Shown one piece after another: positions 33,488 through 44,771 of a stretch of DNA of 64,000 bases. This DNA is from Verticillium longisporum (taxonomy: Eukaryota; Ascomycota; Sordariomycetes; Glomerellales; Plectosphaerellaceae). Under the pieces are notes generated by a model, which ran no database searches, was not told the origin of the DNA, and worked only from the letters and a program-made list of their open reading frames with translations. The translations under genes were made by a program, and so were the position numbers. Position 1 is the stretch's first letter. Every line of letters begins with the position of its first letter. The DNA lies in assembly GCA_019188255.1 (NCBI GenBank), contig JAETXT010000004.1, positions 4,402,001 to 4,466,000 of the forward strand, written 5' to 3'.

Positions 33488-36440
33488 ATAACCTTATTAT
33501 AGATTTCATAATAGACCTACTACTAATAGGGCCCGGGAAGCTATACTATCTATAAGTAATTATTAATAGGCTCTCGAAATCGGTTACCCTAGAAATAATA
33601 GAGTTAATAGATATAGAAGCCTATATTAAATAGTTTTTAAATTACTACTTCTAATATTATAGAATACTAAAATCGATAATTAATAATAGAGGCCCGAACT
33701 AGATAAATAGGTTCTAGGCTTACTTCTATTTACTCGCTAATATAAAGTAGCGACTTAGTTTAGTATACTACCTATAGATAGATAGGAGTTTAGAGCAGCT
33801 TAACTAGGAGATATAGGTATACTTTAGGCCTTATATCTATTATATATAGGACGATTAGTATAGCTACCTAGCGATCGCCTAGCTAGCTATTAATAATTAA
33901 GCTAGTTCGACGATTAGGGTAAGCCCCTTCTTTACTATTTATAGTTATTATATCAATTAGATATAAATCGGCTAGATACTATTATTAAGATACTACGAAT
34001 TTAAAGCGAGAGAACTAATAGAATGCTTCTAGGAAATAATAGACTTTATATAAGCTAATATAGTAATAGCCTAGATAAGGATAGAGGAAAGCGCTAACTA
34101 TTAGAAGCAATTATCGGAAAGATATAGAATAAGCGATTACGTTTAACTATTATTAATTAATTTTAAAATAAGGAGGCTATCTAAGAAGCTTAATTAGTTA
34201 TATTAGAAATACTATATAATAAAGGTTATTAGCTTATATATAATAGAGCTTAATATATTAAATAGGGTATATTCTAGGTTCTATATAGACCTCCTCTATT
34301 ATATTTATAACGACCCCTTACTAGGATAGCTAACATATAATAAGCGATCCGAGCCTATTTATAAGGATATTATTAGAATAATATAGCTAATTAATAAGAT
34401 ATTCTATATAAGGACGTAGCGAAGAAGTAGAGGGTCCTATCGAGAAGTACTAGTATTATAATAAGGATACTCTAAACTAATATAGGAATTAATCTCTAGA
34501 CTTAAAGATATTAATATATTAAAGGAATTTAAAGGATAATATAGCTTAATCTAAGAAAACGATAAGCTTATAGACTCTTATTAATAAATAATAGTAATAA
34601 AAATAAAGAAGAAGCTTAAAGTAAGCTATATAACTATAATATATTTAACTTAGTCTTAAATAAGTACTATTATTAATTAAGCGGCCCGCTAAAGCGGACT
34701 ACCCTTAAGTAATATTAGAATAACGAATAAAAACTATAAACTAAAGGGGAGCTATTAAGGTATCTCCCCTATATTAATATAGCCTAAATAATATAAAAAC
34801 GTAATAAAAATGCTTTAGAAAAACTCTAAAAACGTAATAAAGCTATTTATTCTTTATCCTAAATAATAGGCTCCTTCTTAGCGACCTTAGAGTCTATATC
34901 GGCCTTAGTAGTAGCGATAAGGCGCTCGAGGAATAACTCTATACGACCGAGACTAGCCTAGATAGCTAGCTCGTAGGCGGTAAGGGCGGCGCTAGTAGGC
35001 TATAAGAAAGTAGTAGGGGTAGGGGTAGTAATTATAGGGGACGGGGCAGTAGCCTTAATAGTAGCCTTAGTATATATAGTGTAGATAGTATTCTCGGTCT
35101 AGTAGAATATAGCGATAGCGTCCTCCTAAGTATAGTGGATCTACTATAAATTAGAAACGAACTAGAAGCGAAGATAGAGCGAGAACGTAAATATACTATA
35201 GTATTATTATTAGCGATATAGGTGGTAGTAGTATTAACGAGGGCGGTAGTAGTAGTATAAGCCTTAGGGATTATAGTAATATAGGAGTAATTAGCGTAAG
35301 CGTATTTAAAGTATTTATAATTAATATTTATAATAAAAAACGTTAGAAAATATAATAATATTATAATATAGGAATACTTACTATATTAATTATAATATAT
35401 ATAATTATAACTAAGTACGCCTAGGTACTACTCTTAGACGCTAACCTAAATATAGTTAATAATTAAATGAACGATATAGGGGCAGTAGAATTAAGTACGC
35501 TAAGTATTAGCGCCTTTCTTAGGGCGCTTAGGCGTAGAGGCGGGATTCTACTATAGAGTTAGTATAGGAAATATAGTATAAAATAAAGGTATTTATATTA
35601 TTATTATTATTCTTCTTAGAGGGAATAACGATAGTAGCGCTATTAGGGGTAGGAATACTATAAGTATAGGAAGTATAAGCAGATATCTAAAATATATTAA
35701 TATCGTATTATATTAATAATAATATAATAGTCTTATTATTATAATAGTAATAGTACTTATATAGGTCTATTAAGGTATTTAATATATTAATGAAAATATA
35801 ATAGCTAAGAAAGAATTAAGATAATTCTATAAAGATATATAAAACTTATAATAAACTATTTTAATAATTATAGAGAAATTAATAAATATTAGCCTAAGTA
35901 TATAATACTTCCTATATTAGAACAATAATTTACGAGGATAGGGGCAATAATAGCGATAATATGAATAGATAGAGTTAAGAGGAGAAAGAAACTCGAAACT
36001 TAATCTAGAATAATAAGGGAAATATATAGAAGGAATAACGGATTCCCTATAAAAGCTAGCTATATTTACTTTAATAATTAAATAATAATACTATAATAAA
36101 TAAATAGACTTACTTTGAAACTTATAATAATTATAATATATAACCTATATAAAGGGGGATATTATTATAGGTTATATCTAGCTAAGCTATAAAGCTAAGG
36201 CTACGCCTTAGTAGCTAGTTCGTAGGTAGGCTCCTATATAACCCTTTATTTTCCATTATAAAGGGGTATAAAGAGCTATTATAGTATTCTTCTTATTCTT
36301 ATTCTTTATCTAGTAATAATATATTCAAGGCCTTATCCTAGTGCAATGCTCGACGACTAGCCCCTTATAGGTATACGTTAAGGTAGAATAATTATTATAT
36401 AGAAATAAAGACTAATACCTTTATTAGACTCCTATATCTA
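33488..36440 (+). mobile_element. Ty3/gypsy chromovirus relic (integrase, chromodomain, 3' LTR)
   Basis: Plus-strand translation with many stops still shows a gypsy integrase. The core is read across 33490-33800 (RLSKSVTL, NNRGP, the YYLxTD-x-S-x-QLNQE block). DDWYSYLAIAQLAINN follows near 33850-33890, then the C-terminal part (SKKLNQLYQKY, then VYSRFYIDLL). A chromodomain-like tail reads RRSRGSYREVLVLQQGYSK near 34420-34480. A polypurine tract AAAGGGGGATAT at 36151-36162 precedes a probable LTR from ~36163 to ~36440. Reverse transcriptase and 5' LTR are missing: the left side is replaced by the copia LTR. A minus-strand basic frame (TPKRPKKGANT) occurs near 35510-35540, between pol and LTR. 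Confidence 0.75.
36163..36440 (+). repeat. Probable 3' LTR of the gypsy relic
   Basis: Begins TATTATAGGTTATATCTAGC right after the polypurine tract (TG of a canonical LTR start would be TA after RIP). The right boundary is approximate. Confidence 0.5.
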
Positions 36441-36621
36441 TAATAAGGTAATATATAGTTAATAGTACTAGTTATATCTGAATAGAATATAGATTTTAAA
36501 GTCTTAAGGTAGGGAAGGAATGATATATAATAGATATGCCTCTGCATTTGCATTGTAGAGCTAGGAAAAACCAAAATGGCGAAAACCTATCCCGGAGCGT
36601 AAAATCGAGACACCTATACTC

Positions 36622-37226
36622 TCAAAGGTAAACCGTGCCAACCCTAACGTTGTTCTCGTTGAAAAAGTGAAGAGTTTTCGCAACGATATTCGTACCGAGA
36701 TGAATAGCAGTCGAACTCACAACAGATTGGACCACTCCAGCAGCGTCAAGGCCGAGATCAAAGACACCAGACACTACAGCAGTACTGAAGTCAAAGACGG
36801 CTTGCTGAGGGGGGCCCAGGAGTTTGGGAGGATTATTGAAGTGCGTAGAAACGACGGGGCCATTGACCATGACGTTGGTGAGTTTGTCGAAGTTGGCGGT
36901 TATGCTTTCATCCGCGTCAGGTAGGGTCAGCGTGTTGATGATGTAATCAATAACGATGATACCGATGACTCTGGCGGAGGCGGTGACGACGTGCACTTTG
37001 AATTTGGAAACGAAACGGTCCGCCCTTTTGTCTAGAATATCCGAAGACTCAGTAGTACCGAGCTCGCGAGGCAAGGTATCGACGTCGCAAAGAGTAAGGT
37101 CAGACGACGTCGCCGAGGCTGGAGGATCATCACCTCGAGGCGAAACCTGAGCTGACGGGAAGGGCGAAGCCATCACCATTGAGATAGCGGAAAGACCCAC
37201 GAGGCGTTGGTGATGGAGAACTTCAT
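36622..37226 (-). pseudogene. Putative small secreted protein, signal peptide broken by a frameshift
   Basis: I do not recognise the family. From the ATG at 37226 the frame reads MKFSITNAS and stops after 17 codons. One base offset gives LVGLSAISMVMASPFPSAQV, the expected hydrophobic core and cleavage region. A single missing base in the signal peptide (near 37205) therefore separates the start from the remaining ~195-codon frame ending at 36622. The mature part has few Cys, two hydrophobic stretches (RVIGIIVIDYIINTL and the AVVSGVFDLGLDAAGVV region) and KRADR, a possible Kex2-type KR processing site. A TATATAA box lies about 170 bases upstream (37392-37398). The next in-frame ATG (37179) would drop the signal. 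It sits alone in a ~1.2-kb island between transposon blocks, a setting typical of effector candidates; that role is only inferred. Confidence 0.55.
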
Positions 37227-37788
37227 CTTCGTAGTGAAAGAGGAGATACAAAGTGGCTTGGTTTGTTGAAGTCTTGTAGCAGGTTTTTGGACTGTGAAAA
37301 AGAAGAGATCTGAGGATTTAAAGAAGAGGTGTATTGGATGAGTTGCTGGATGAGTGGAACTGTGAAGCAACATGAAGAGGTCAGTCGTAGTTTATATAGC
37401 AAAAGTTTTAGCATCTTCGACAGACCCATGGTCTTGAAGCCAGCAGCCATTGACGTTAAGGCGCGCGAACCAATGACTGTTCAAGGTCCCTGGCTCGATT
37501 ACGCCGCTTCAACTTTAGTACATGACATTCGTAATACAGAATGTATAGTATCACGCCGTATCGCACAGGACTGGGCTAGCGGCTTTGAATCCTCGTCGAG
37601 GAACTGAACTATCTATCCTTGACTACTCATGCTACCAAGCATGCCGGTATTCCGTGATTTCACACACACAGAAGCTAGAAGCGAACCCGAGGAAAGCTGC
37701 AGCGCAACTAAGCACGCCAACTGACCTGATTGGTGGCGTCGCCATTAAGCGGCTAATACGTCTTCCGATATACTTATTAGTTGGTTTC
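37227..37788 (-). promoter_or_regulatory. Promoter and leader of the secreted-protein gene
   Basis: Normal-composition DNA. GCTATATAAAC on the minus strand at 37390-37400 is a plausible TATA box. No other gene recognised. At 37789 composition switches abruptly to AT-rich. Confidence 0.5.
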
Positions 37789-38104
37789 TAGTACTAGGGT
37801 TAGGAATACCTAAATGGTCTCGTTTAGGTATTATAGGGGAGTAGATATTTAGGTTCTCTAGATTACCTAGATAAAGCCTATAGGTTTAATTAAGTTAACT
37901 TAATAACCTATAGAATTTATATAGGTATTTAGGTTAATTTAATTAAACCTATAGGCGTTATCTAAGTAACTTAGAGGACCTAAATAGTTAAAGCTTAGAC
38001 TATATAGCGATCTATATACCTTCTATAGTAATTTAAGCGGGTAAGTGCTCTAATATTAGAATATCTATTCTAGTTAATATAGATCCTTTACTCCTTTAAC
38101 TCCT

Positions 38105-38137
<33 letters not shown>

Positions 38138-39136
38138 GTAGCCCCTACCCCTACTACCTTAACTCGATATAGTATACTCTATTAATAGTAAGTATTTAAT
38201 AGAGCTATAATAAATAATATATTAATTAGAGAAATTAGAATAGAAAGTAAATATAGAATATTCTATTAATCTTAATATAAAGAAGGTATATATTTATATA
38301 GAAAGTATAAATATTAAAAAGAAAGAGATTTATAATATTAAGAATCGCTAGAGTATTATAAAGAGTTATATAATTCGAAATGAAAAGAAATCTTTTTCTT
38401 TTCTTACCCTAAACTAAACTAATTAAGAATAATAGCTTTAATAGATTAAGGATAAATATAATATTACTTAGTAAATCTCCTAGCTATATAATAGCTAATA
38501 TATTAATTAATTATAGGGATATTAGAGTAATATCTATTTATATTCCTTTTAATATTAAGGATGAAAGTCTATAAAAGGATATACTTAAAGATAAAATAAT
38601 AGCTAATAAAGAATATCTTAAAGCCTAAAACGATAATATTATTAAAAATATTAAAAAGAAGATCTAGGAGCTAAATTTACTTATATCTTAGCGTTTAGTA
38701 AACGATTTTCTCTTTCTCTAATATAAAAATAATATTAAATCTCTTATCTAATTTAAGAATTTCTATTCTAATTATAAGATTAAATATAATAGGATATTTA
38801 AATAATTTCTTTTAATTTTAAAAGAGGTTGTATTTTAGGAATCTAAGAATTATAAATCTATTTTTAATATAGCTATTCTTAGAGTAAATTATAATTATTA
38901 TAAGGTTATTATATAAATTAATTATCCTAAGCTACTTTTTCGAAATCTAGCTTTATAATCTAATCTTAAATATAGAATAAATTAATTAAAACTCTTTAAT
39001 TAAAGGCCTATACTATTATAAATAATAGCTATATTTAGAAAAAGGATTATATTCCTTTTAATAAGATCCTAGATATTAATAAGAAAGTTATTTTAAAATA
39101 TATATTTAGGATCTATAATTAAAAGGTTATCCTCTA
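37789..39136. mobile_element. RIP-decayed transposon end, hAT-like terminus
   Basis: Begins TAGTACTAGGGTTAGGAATA, with several CCTAAA/TTTAGG motifs in the first 200 bases, a pattern like hAT-type termini. A similar terminus in the other orientation ends at 55986. A TAA microsatellite lies at 38105-38138. The coding sense is lost to RIP and no transposase motif could be read. The last ~340 bases are the arm shared with 29261-29602. Confidence 0.45.
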
Positions 39137-40994
39137 ACGTACATGTACAGTGAGTGGGCCAGTACAGTGAGTGGACCACCTCACCTCGACCCGACAAACA
39201 TTCCAACCCAGAACTAAACAAAAACATAGGAAATCAATTGAAATCACGCCCCATTACCTTATTCAGAAGATAATATAGTCATCTGACAAGTTCTCGCGTT
39301 ATGGCCAGTATTTCCACAGGTGCCACAGGTCCGTTTCTTCGGTATAGCCCGAGTCGCGCGACCCGGATTCTGCCTCGTTTCCTCCCTCATCTGAACATCT
39401 ACCTCCTTCTGGGCAATCTGGTCTTGTCCATCACCTAGAGTCATACTCCCTCCTTCCCTGAGACGTACTTTTTAGCTCTCCGACGTCGGCTAAGGGTAGC
39501 ATTCTCGCTTTCAAGTATCTTGAGCCTTGCGTCCATTAGGACGAACTGGTGCATTATCTTGTGTGTACCCTTCGTGTATTGGTCGATAGCCTGAAGCATT
39601 GATGTTGGTGAGCTTCCCTGGTGTCGGGAGATTCGATTCTTAATGAATTCGGACTGTGAAGTGGCTTCAATCGGGTTTGTAGGAGTCTTACACACCCATG
39701 GCTTAGGGAGTCCAGAAGACGTTCCTGGCGGCGTTGGTGTCTTTAATTTCACATCCAGCCTTGAAAGGACTGCTTCTGGGTCATGGGGGTAAGTCCAGCC
39801 CCTTGAAAACCTCCCTGGATGTTTTTTTCTGTCATAGAATTCTGGAATGCCGTAAAAAAGCTGGGAAGAAGTCCTCCTTGGAGATATGGTTTGTACCTGC
39901 CTTCATCTTCATCTCAATTTGCCGACCGTACGCTTTCTTCAGCGGTCCAAAACAGCCGACATCGAGAGGTTGGAGTAGATGGGACGAATGAGGAGGCATA
40001 CAAAGTGTAATGATCTTATTCTCCTTACAGTAAAGCTCGAATTTGGCGGAGTGGTGGCTTTCGTGGCCGTCTAGGATGAGAATGCGAAATGCGCCCGAAG
40101 TACGCGACCTTGTATGTTGGTCGAAGTGCCGAATCCAATCGAGACCAATATCATTCGTAGTCCAGCCGTTTGGAGAGGTTGCGACCTTCCAGTCGCGAGG
40201 AAACGCGTCTTCTTCGTACCATGACGAGAGGTGAAATTTACCCGCAACAACGATGTATGGCGGGACACAGAATCCGGTCGCGCCAACGCCCTGGATCACT
40301 GTAACCCATTCCCGATTACCCGGCTGTCTCATCTTAACGTTAGAACGTCTTTCAGAGTTTGTAACAACCATTCCATTAGCGATAACGCCCATTTGGAAAC
40401 CGGTCTCATCGAAGTTATAGGTGTCTTCGTCCGTCACGCCGTACTTCGCGACCATGTTACGTACGAGCGTAAACCACGCGTTTATCGCGTCGGGATCTTC
40501 GCATTGGGCCCTCTTATAGTCGTACTTTCGAAAGATACGCGTCCGGAGCGCAGGTTGTCGTTTGACGAATCTTGAAGCCCATCGCGGTCCGACGGGTGGC
40601 GCGTCGCGCGCCGCCAGCAGGACATTCGCCATATCTCCAACACTATCCAACCGAGGGGGTATGATCGGGAATCTAGGTCTAGTATGTATTCGACAATCGT
40701 TTGCTCTTCTAGCATTGTTAATTTCTTTAATTTGGATGTGATTTCGCTTCGGGATGGGGTGCCGTTCTGGCGGCGAACGAGAGTCGTTCGGCTGACATTG
40801 TAGATGGCTGCAGCACGTCGGGCGCTTAACCCTGGATCTTTTTCCATTGCTTGACGGGCAAGGAATAGCTGACTGTCTTGAGAAGGTGTTTCCATGACTG
40901 GTTGTAGAGAAAAGTAAGGTGGAATGTTGAAGTTTGGAGAATGACGCGAAAGTGGTCCACTCACTGTACTGGCCCACTCACTGTACATGTACGT
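39137..40994 (-). mobile_element. Pogo/Fot-type DNA transposon copy B, not RIP-mutated
   Basis: 1858 bp, inverted relative to copy A, with the same 43-bp terminal inverted repeats and TA flanks. It differs from copy A by one base in a T-run (six T here, five in A, near 39855). Not RIP-mutated. Confidence 0.95.
39259..40895 (-). pseudogene. Pogo-type transposase, frameshifted, copy B
   Basis: Same transposase as copy A with the same helix-turn-helix, three-Asp catalytic motifs and Cys-knuckle. It shares the C-run, second C-run and C-terminal frameshifts with copy A. The T-run near 39855 has one more base than copy A, so its frame stops soon after EDFFPAF. Not functional as it stands. Confidence 0.85.
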
Positions 40995-42912
40995 TATAAT
41001 ATATTATAGGATTTAATTACTATATAAGCTAAGACTCTATATTATAAAGCGAATAGTTTATAGGGTTAATAGCTTATTTAGGATAGTAGGGTTTATATTC
41101 CTATTATATAGATAAAGAAGTAGGAGGAAACTCCTAAGAGAACTCTAATAAGTTATTTTAATATTTTAAAGAAATTAATATAGAATCTCTAGTTTAATAT
41201 ATAATAATCCTAATTATTATATTATTATTAATAGTTTATAGATACTCTTCTCTTAGCTAATCGGGAATAATTATTAGATTTCTCTAAAATAGATAGATAG
41301 GAGAATATTAATATTTTCTAAGCTATATTTATATTTAATAGAAAGGAGGAAATCCCTAAATAAGTAATTAAGATTTTAAAGTATATTAATTAGATAGTTA
41401 ATATTAGTTTCGGATATAATATTTATATCTTAAGAAGTTATTATATTATTATTATATTTAATTATATTCTTATAACTTAGAATATTAAACTTAATAATAT
41501 ATAATTTATAAATATTAAAATAAAGTTTAAATTACTCTAGATATATATTAAAAATAACTATTTAAGAGTTTATAAGAAGTTAAAAGAAATAGTTTAATAT
41601 TTATATTAAATCTAAATTAATTAATATCAAAGTAATTATAAAGAATCTAGACTAGAAGGCCTAAAGCTAGAATCTCTAATTTAGAATAATATTATAAATC
41701 TACTAGATACCCGATTCTATATTTAAAGTATAGAAATAGTTATCTTAGGGAGTATACTCTATTATAAAGATTAAAATAGAGAAGTCTAAGGGCTTAGTAA
41801 TTATTAATCGATAGATTATTTATTAAATATAAGAGATAGAAACTCTATATTCTTTAATAGATCTATTATATAAGTTATATAGAAGACTTTAGCTAATTCT
41901 ATTCGATATTATAAGAAGATATTCTTAAAATTAGAAATAGAATCTTTATCCTAGAATATATTAAAAGAGGAAACTAGGATAAGCTCTTTAAGATAAGCTA
42001 TATATATAAAATAAGCTTTAATATTCTAAGAAGAAAGAAGGGCCTTTTATAGAATAGATATAACAATTAAAACTCTATATATATTTAAAATTAATAGCTA
42101 TGAGGATAATATAGAATATATTATTTATAAGAGCTATTAAGCCTAGATAAGAATCCTATTATTAATACTAGAAAGTAAATATAGATTCGCTATATTATAA
42201 TCCTATTAAAATTAATAAACTATTATAAAATAGATATAATATCTATTATAATAATGATATAGTAAATTAATTTATATAGATTAAGGAATTCTTAGATCCT
42301 CCTCTCTATATAATCTTCTATAGATCTAATAATTTAGCGCTCCTATTATATATTTAGTTTAATTCGATATAAGATATATAAAAACCCTACCTTTATTAAA
42401 CTTATATTACTTAGGATATATATAATACTATTTAATTAGGATATATCTATAATCTATTTATATTTAAGATACCTATTAAAATCGGCCTCGAGCTCTAAAT
42501 AATATAGAAGATAGAGATCTCTAAGATACTTAATAGCTTAAAGTTAGAAATCTCTATTAGAATAGCTAGAATCTATATTAAAAAACTTATTCTACTATTA
42601 GAATCGCTAATCGTTATAAAAAGGTAATAGAGGGGATAATAGAATAATTATAGTAAATAAATTAATATTCCTATTAATCTATATTAATAAGGTATACTTA
42701 TTTAATTTCTCTCTTATAGCCTAGACTCCTTTATAGAGAAGCTCTATTTAAGGCTTACCTTTATTTAAAAGCCTCTTAACCCTAGAAAGATAACGATTAA
42801 GAATTAAATAAAGTTTAATAAAATTCTAAGATACTTTAATTTCTTATAAACTAAGCTTATAAATTAAATATATAAAAGGCTTCGTAATATTAATTATAAA
42901 GCTAATCTAGTA
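40995..42912. repeat. RIP-decayed AT-rich DNA between two pogo-type insertions
   Basis: Almost free of CA/TG, no reading frame, no motif I could name. Probably the continuation of the transposon that starts at 37789 and was interrupted by the nested insertions. Confidence 0.6.
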
Positions 42913-44771
42913 ACGTAATCCACAAGCGAGTGGTTCACCCATGCGAGTGGTTCACTTCACCCCGACCCGACAAACATTCCGAGGAAAACCTCAACCCAAA
43001 CGCCGTAAATCAATTAAAATCACTCCTCCTCGTCTTTTGCAGACGATGAGATAGCTACCTGACAAGTTCTCGCGTTGTGGCCGGTCTTCCCGCATACGCT
43101 ACAGCATCGTTTCTTCGGCTGGGACCACGACGCGGGACCCGGGTTCTGCAGCGTTTCCTCTTTTATCTGGATATCTACTTCCTTCTGAGCAATCTTGTCC
43201 TGTCCCTCGCCTACAGCCATGCTTCCTCCTTCCCGGAGACGTAGCTTTTTGGCCCTCCGGCGTCGGCTTAGTGTAGCATTTTCCTCTCGAAGGATCATAA
43301 CCTCTGACTTCAAAAGAGCGATCTGGTGCATAACACCCCGCGTCCCCTTCGCAAGATAGTCAACAGCATCTAAAATTGACGTTGGGGAGCTTCCCTGGTG
43401 GCGTGAGATTCGCCCTTTGATGAAGTCAGTCTGGGAACCTGCCTCGAGCAGGTTAGTGGGCGTCTTAGAGACCCAAGAATCACGCTCCCCGTGGGACGTC
43501 CCCGGAGGCGTCGTCGTCCTCAACCTCACATCCAGCTTTGACAGGACTGTTTCCGGGTTATGGGGACAAGCCCCGCTCCTCGAAAGCCTCCCTGGATGTT
43601 TTTTCTGTCATTGCTTGCTGAAATGCAGCCGAAAACGCCGGGAAGAAGTCCTCTTTGCTGATGTGCGTTGTACCCGCCCTCATCCTATCCTCGATTTGCC
43701 GACCGTATGCTTTCTTTAGTGGGCCAAAACACCCAACATCGAGAGGCTGGAGTAGATGTGACGAATGAGGAGGCATACAGAGTGTGATGATGTTGTTCTC
43801 CTTGCAGTAGAGTTCGAAGTCGACCGAGTGGTGACTTTCGTGGCCATCCAGGATCAGTAGGCGATAACCGCCCGAAGTACGGGACTTTGTACGCCTGTCA
43901 AAATGCCGAATCCATTCCAGACCAATATCATTCGTCGTCCAGCCGTTTGGAGATGTTGCGATTCTCCAGTCGCGAGAAATCGCGTCGTCCTGGTACCAGC
44001 TCGAGAGGTGGTACTTGCCCGAAACCACGATGAACGGCGGGACGGAGAAACCCAACGCGCCAACGCCCTGGATCACCGTAACCCATTCCCGGTTGCCTGG
44101 CTGCCTCATCTTCACATTGGACCGTCTTTCCGAACTGGTCACGACCATTCCGTTGGCGATAACGCCCATCTGGAAGCCGGTCTCGTCAAAGTTGTACATG
44201 TCAGCCTCTTGGATGCCGTACTTGGCGATCATGTTATGCACGAGGCGGAACCACGCGTTTATCGCGTCCGGATCTTCGCATTGGGCCCTCTTGTAGTCGT
44301 ACTTGCGAAAGAAACGCGTCCGGAGCTCTGGTTGCCGTTTGACGAAGTTTGCGGCCCAGTTCTTCCCGACGCGTGGCGCGTCACGGTCGGCAAGCAGGCG
44401 ATTCGCCATATCTCCGACCTCACCCAACCGGGGAGGGTAAGATCGCGCATCTAGGTCAAGGATATATTCGACAATAGTTTTCTCTTCTAGTACTGTTAAT
44501 TTGGCAGAATTGGGCGGGCTTTCGCGTCGGGAGGGTTTGCCCTTCTGGCGTCGGAGGAGCGTCGTTAAGGGGACGGTGTAGATCCTCGCAGCACTCCGGG
44601 CGCTTAGGTTCGGGTCATTGTCCATAGCTTGGATAGCAAGGAATAATTGACCTTCTTTTGAAAGAGTCTCCATCGCGGGCGGAGGTGGAATCTGTAGAAT
44701 TCAGGTGTAGGTCGTGGGCCCGGGCGAAGTGAACCACTCGCTTGGGTGAACCACTCGCTTGTGGATTACGT
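42913..44771 (-). mobile_element. Pogo/Fot-type DNA transposon, second family
   Basis: 1859 bp, TA flanks, terminal inverted repeats of about 45 bases starting ACGTAATCCACAAGCGAG. Each contains two copies of GCGAGTGGTTCAC. The left repeat has one mismatch to the right (CCCATGCG against CCCAAGCG). The transposase is related to, but clearly diverged from, copies A and B. Composition is normal, so it too postdates RIP. Confidence 0.95.
43020..44673 (-). pseudogene. Pogo-type transposase of the second family, two frameshifts
   Basis: About 551 codons. METLSKEGQLFLAIQAM, helix-turn-helix LSARSAARIYTVPLTTLLRR, then the catalytic motifs YNFDETGFQMG, LLILDGHESHHS and LDVGCFGPLKKAYG. Unlike copies A/B it is unbroken through the RSYPPRL region and in the C-terminal linker KKLRLREGG, and carries the knuckle CSVCGKTGHNARTC. 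Frame is lost at an A-run near 43600 (six A, seven in A/B) and at a C-run near 43558, the same C-run that is short in A/B. It therefore reads as 371- and 169-codon pieces. Confidence 0.85.

Noticed and set aside
38105..38138. CRISPR-like or functional tandem array (TAA repeats, also 55517-55585 and 62102-62128)
   Set aside because: Simple trinucleotide microsatellites in AT-rich DNA without spacers; CRISPR is not expected in a fungal genome.
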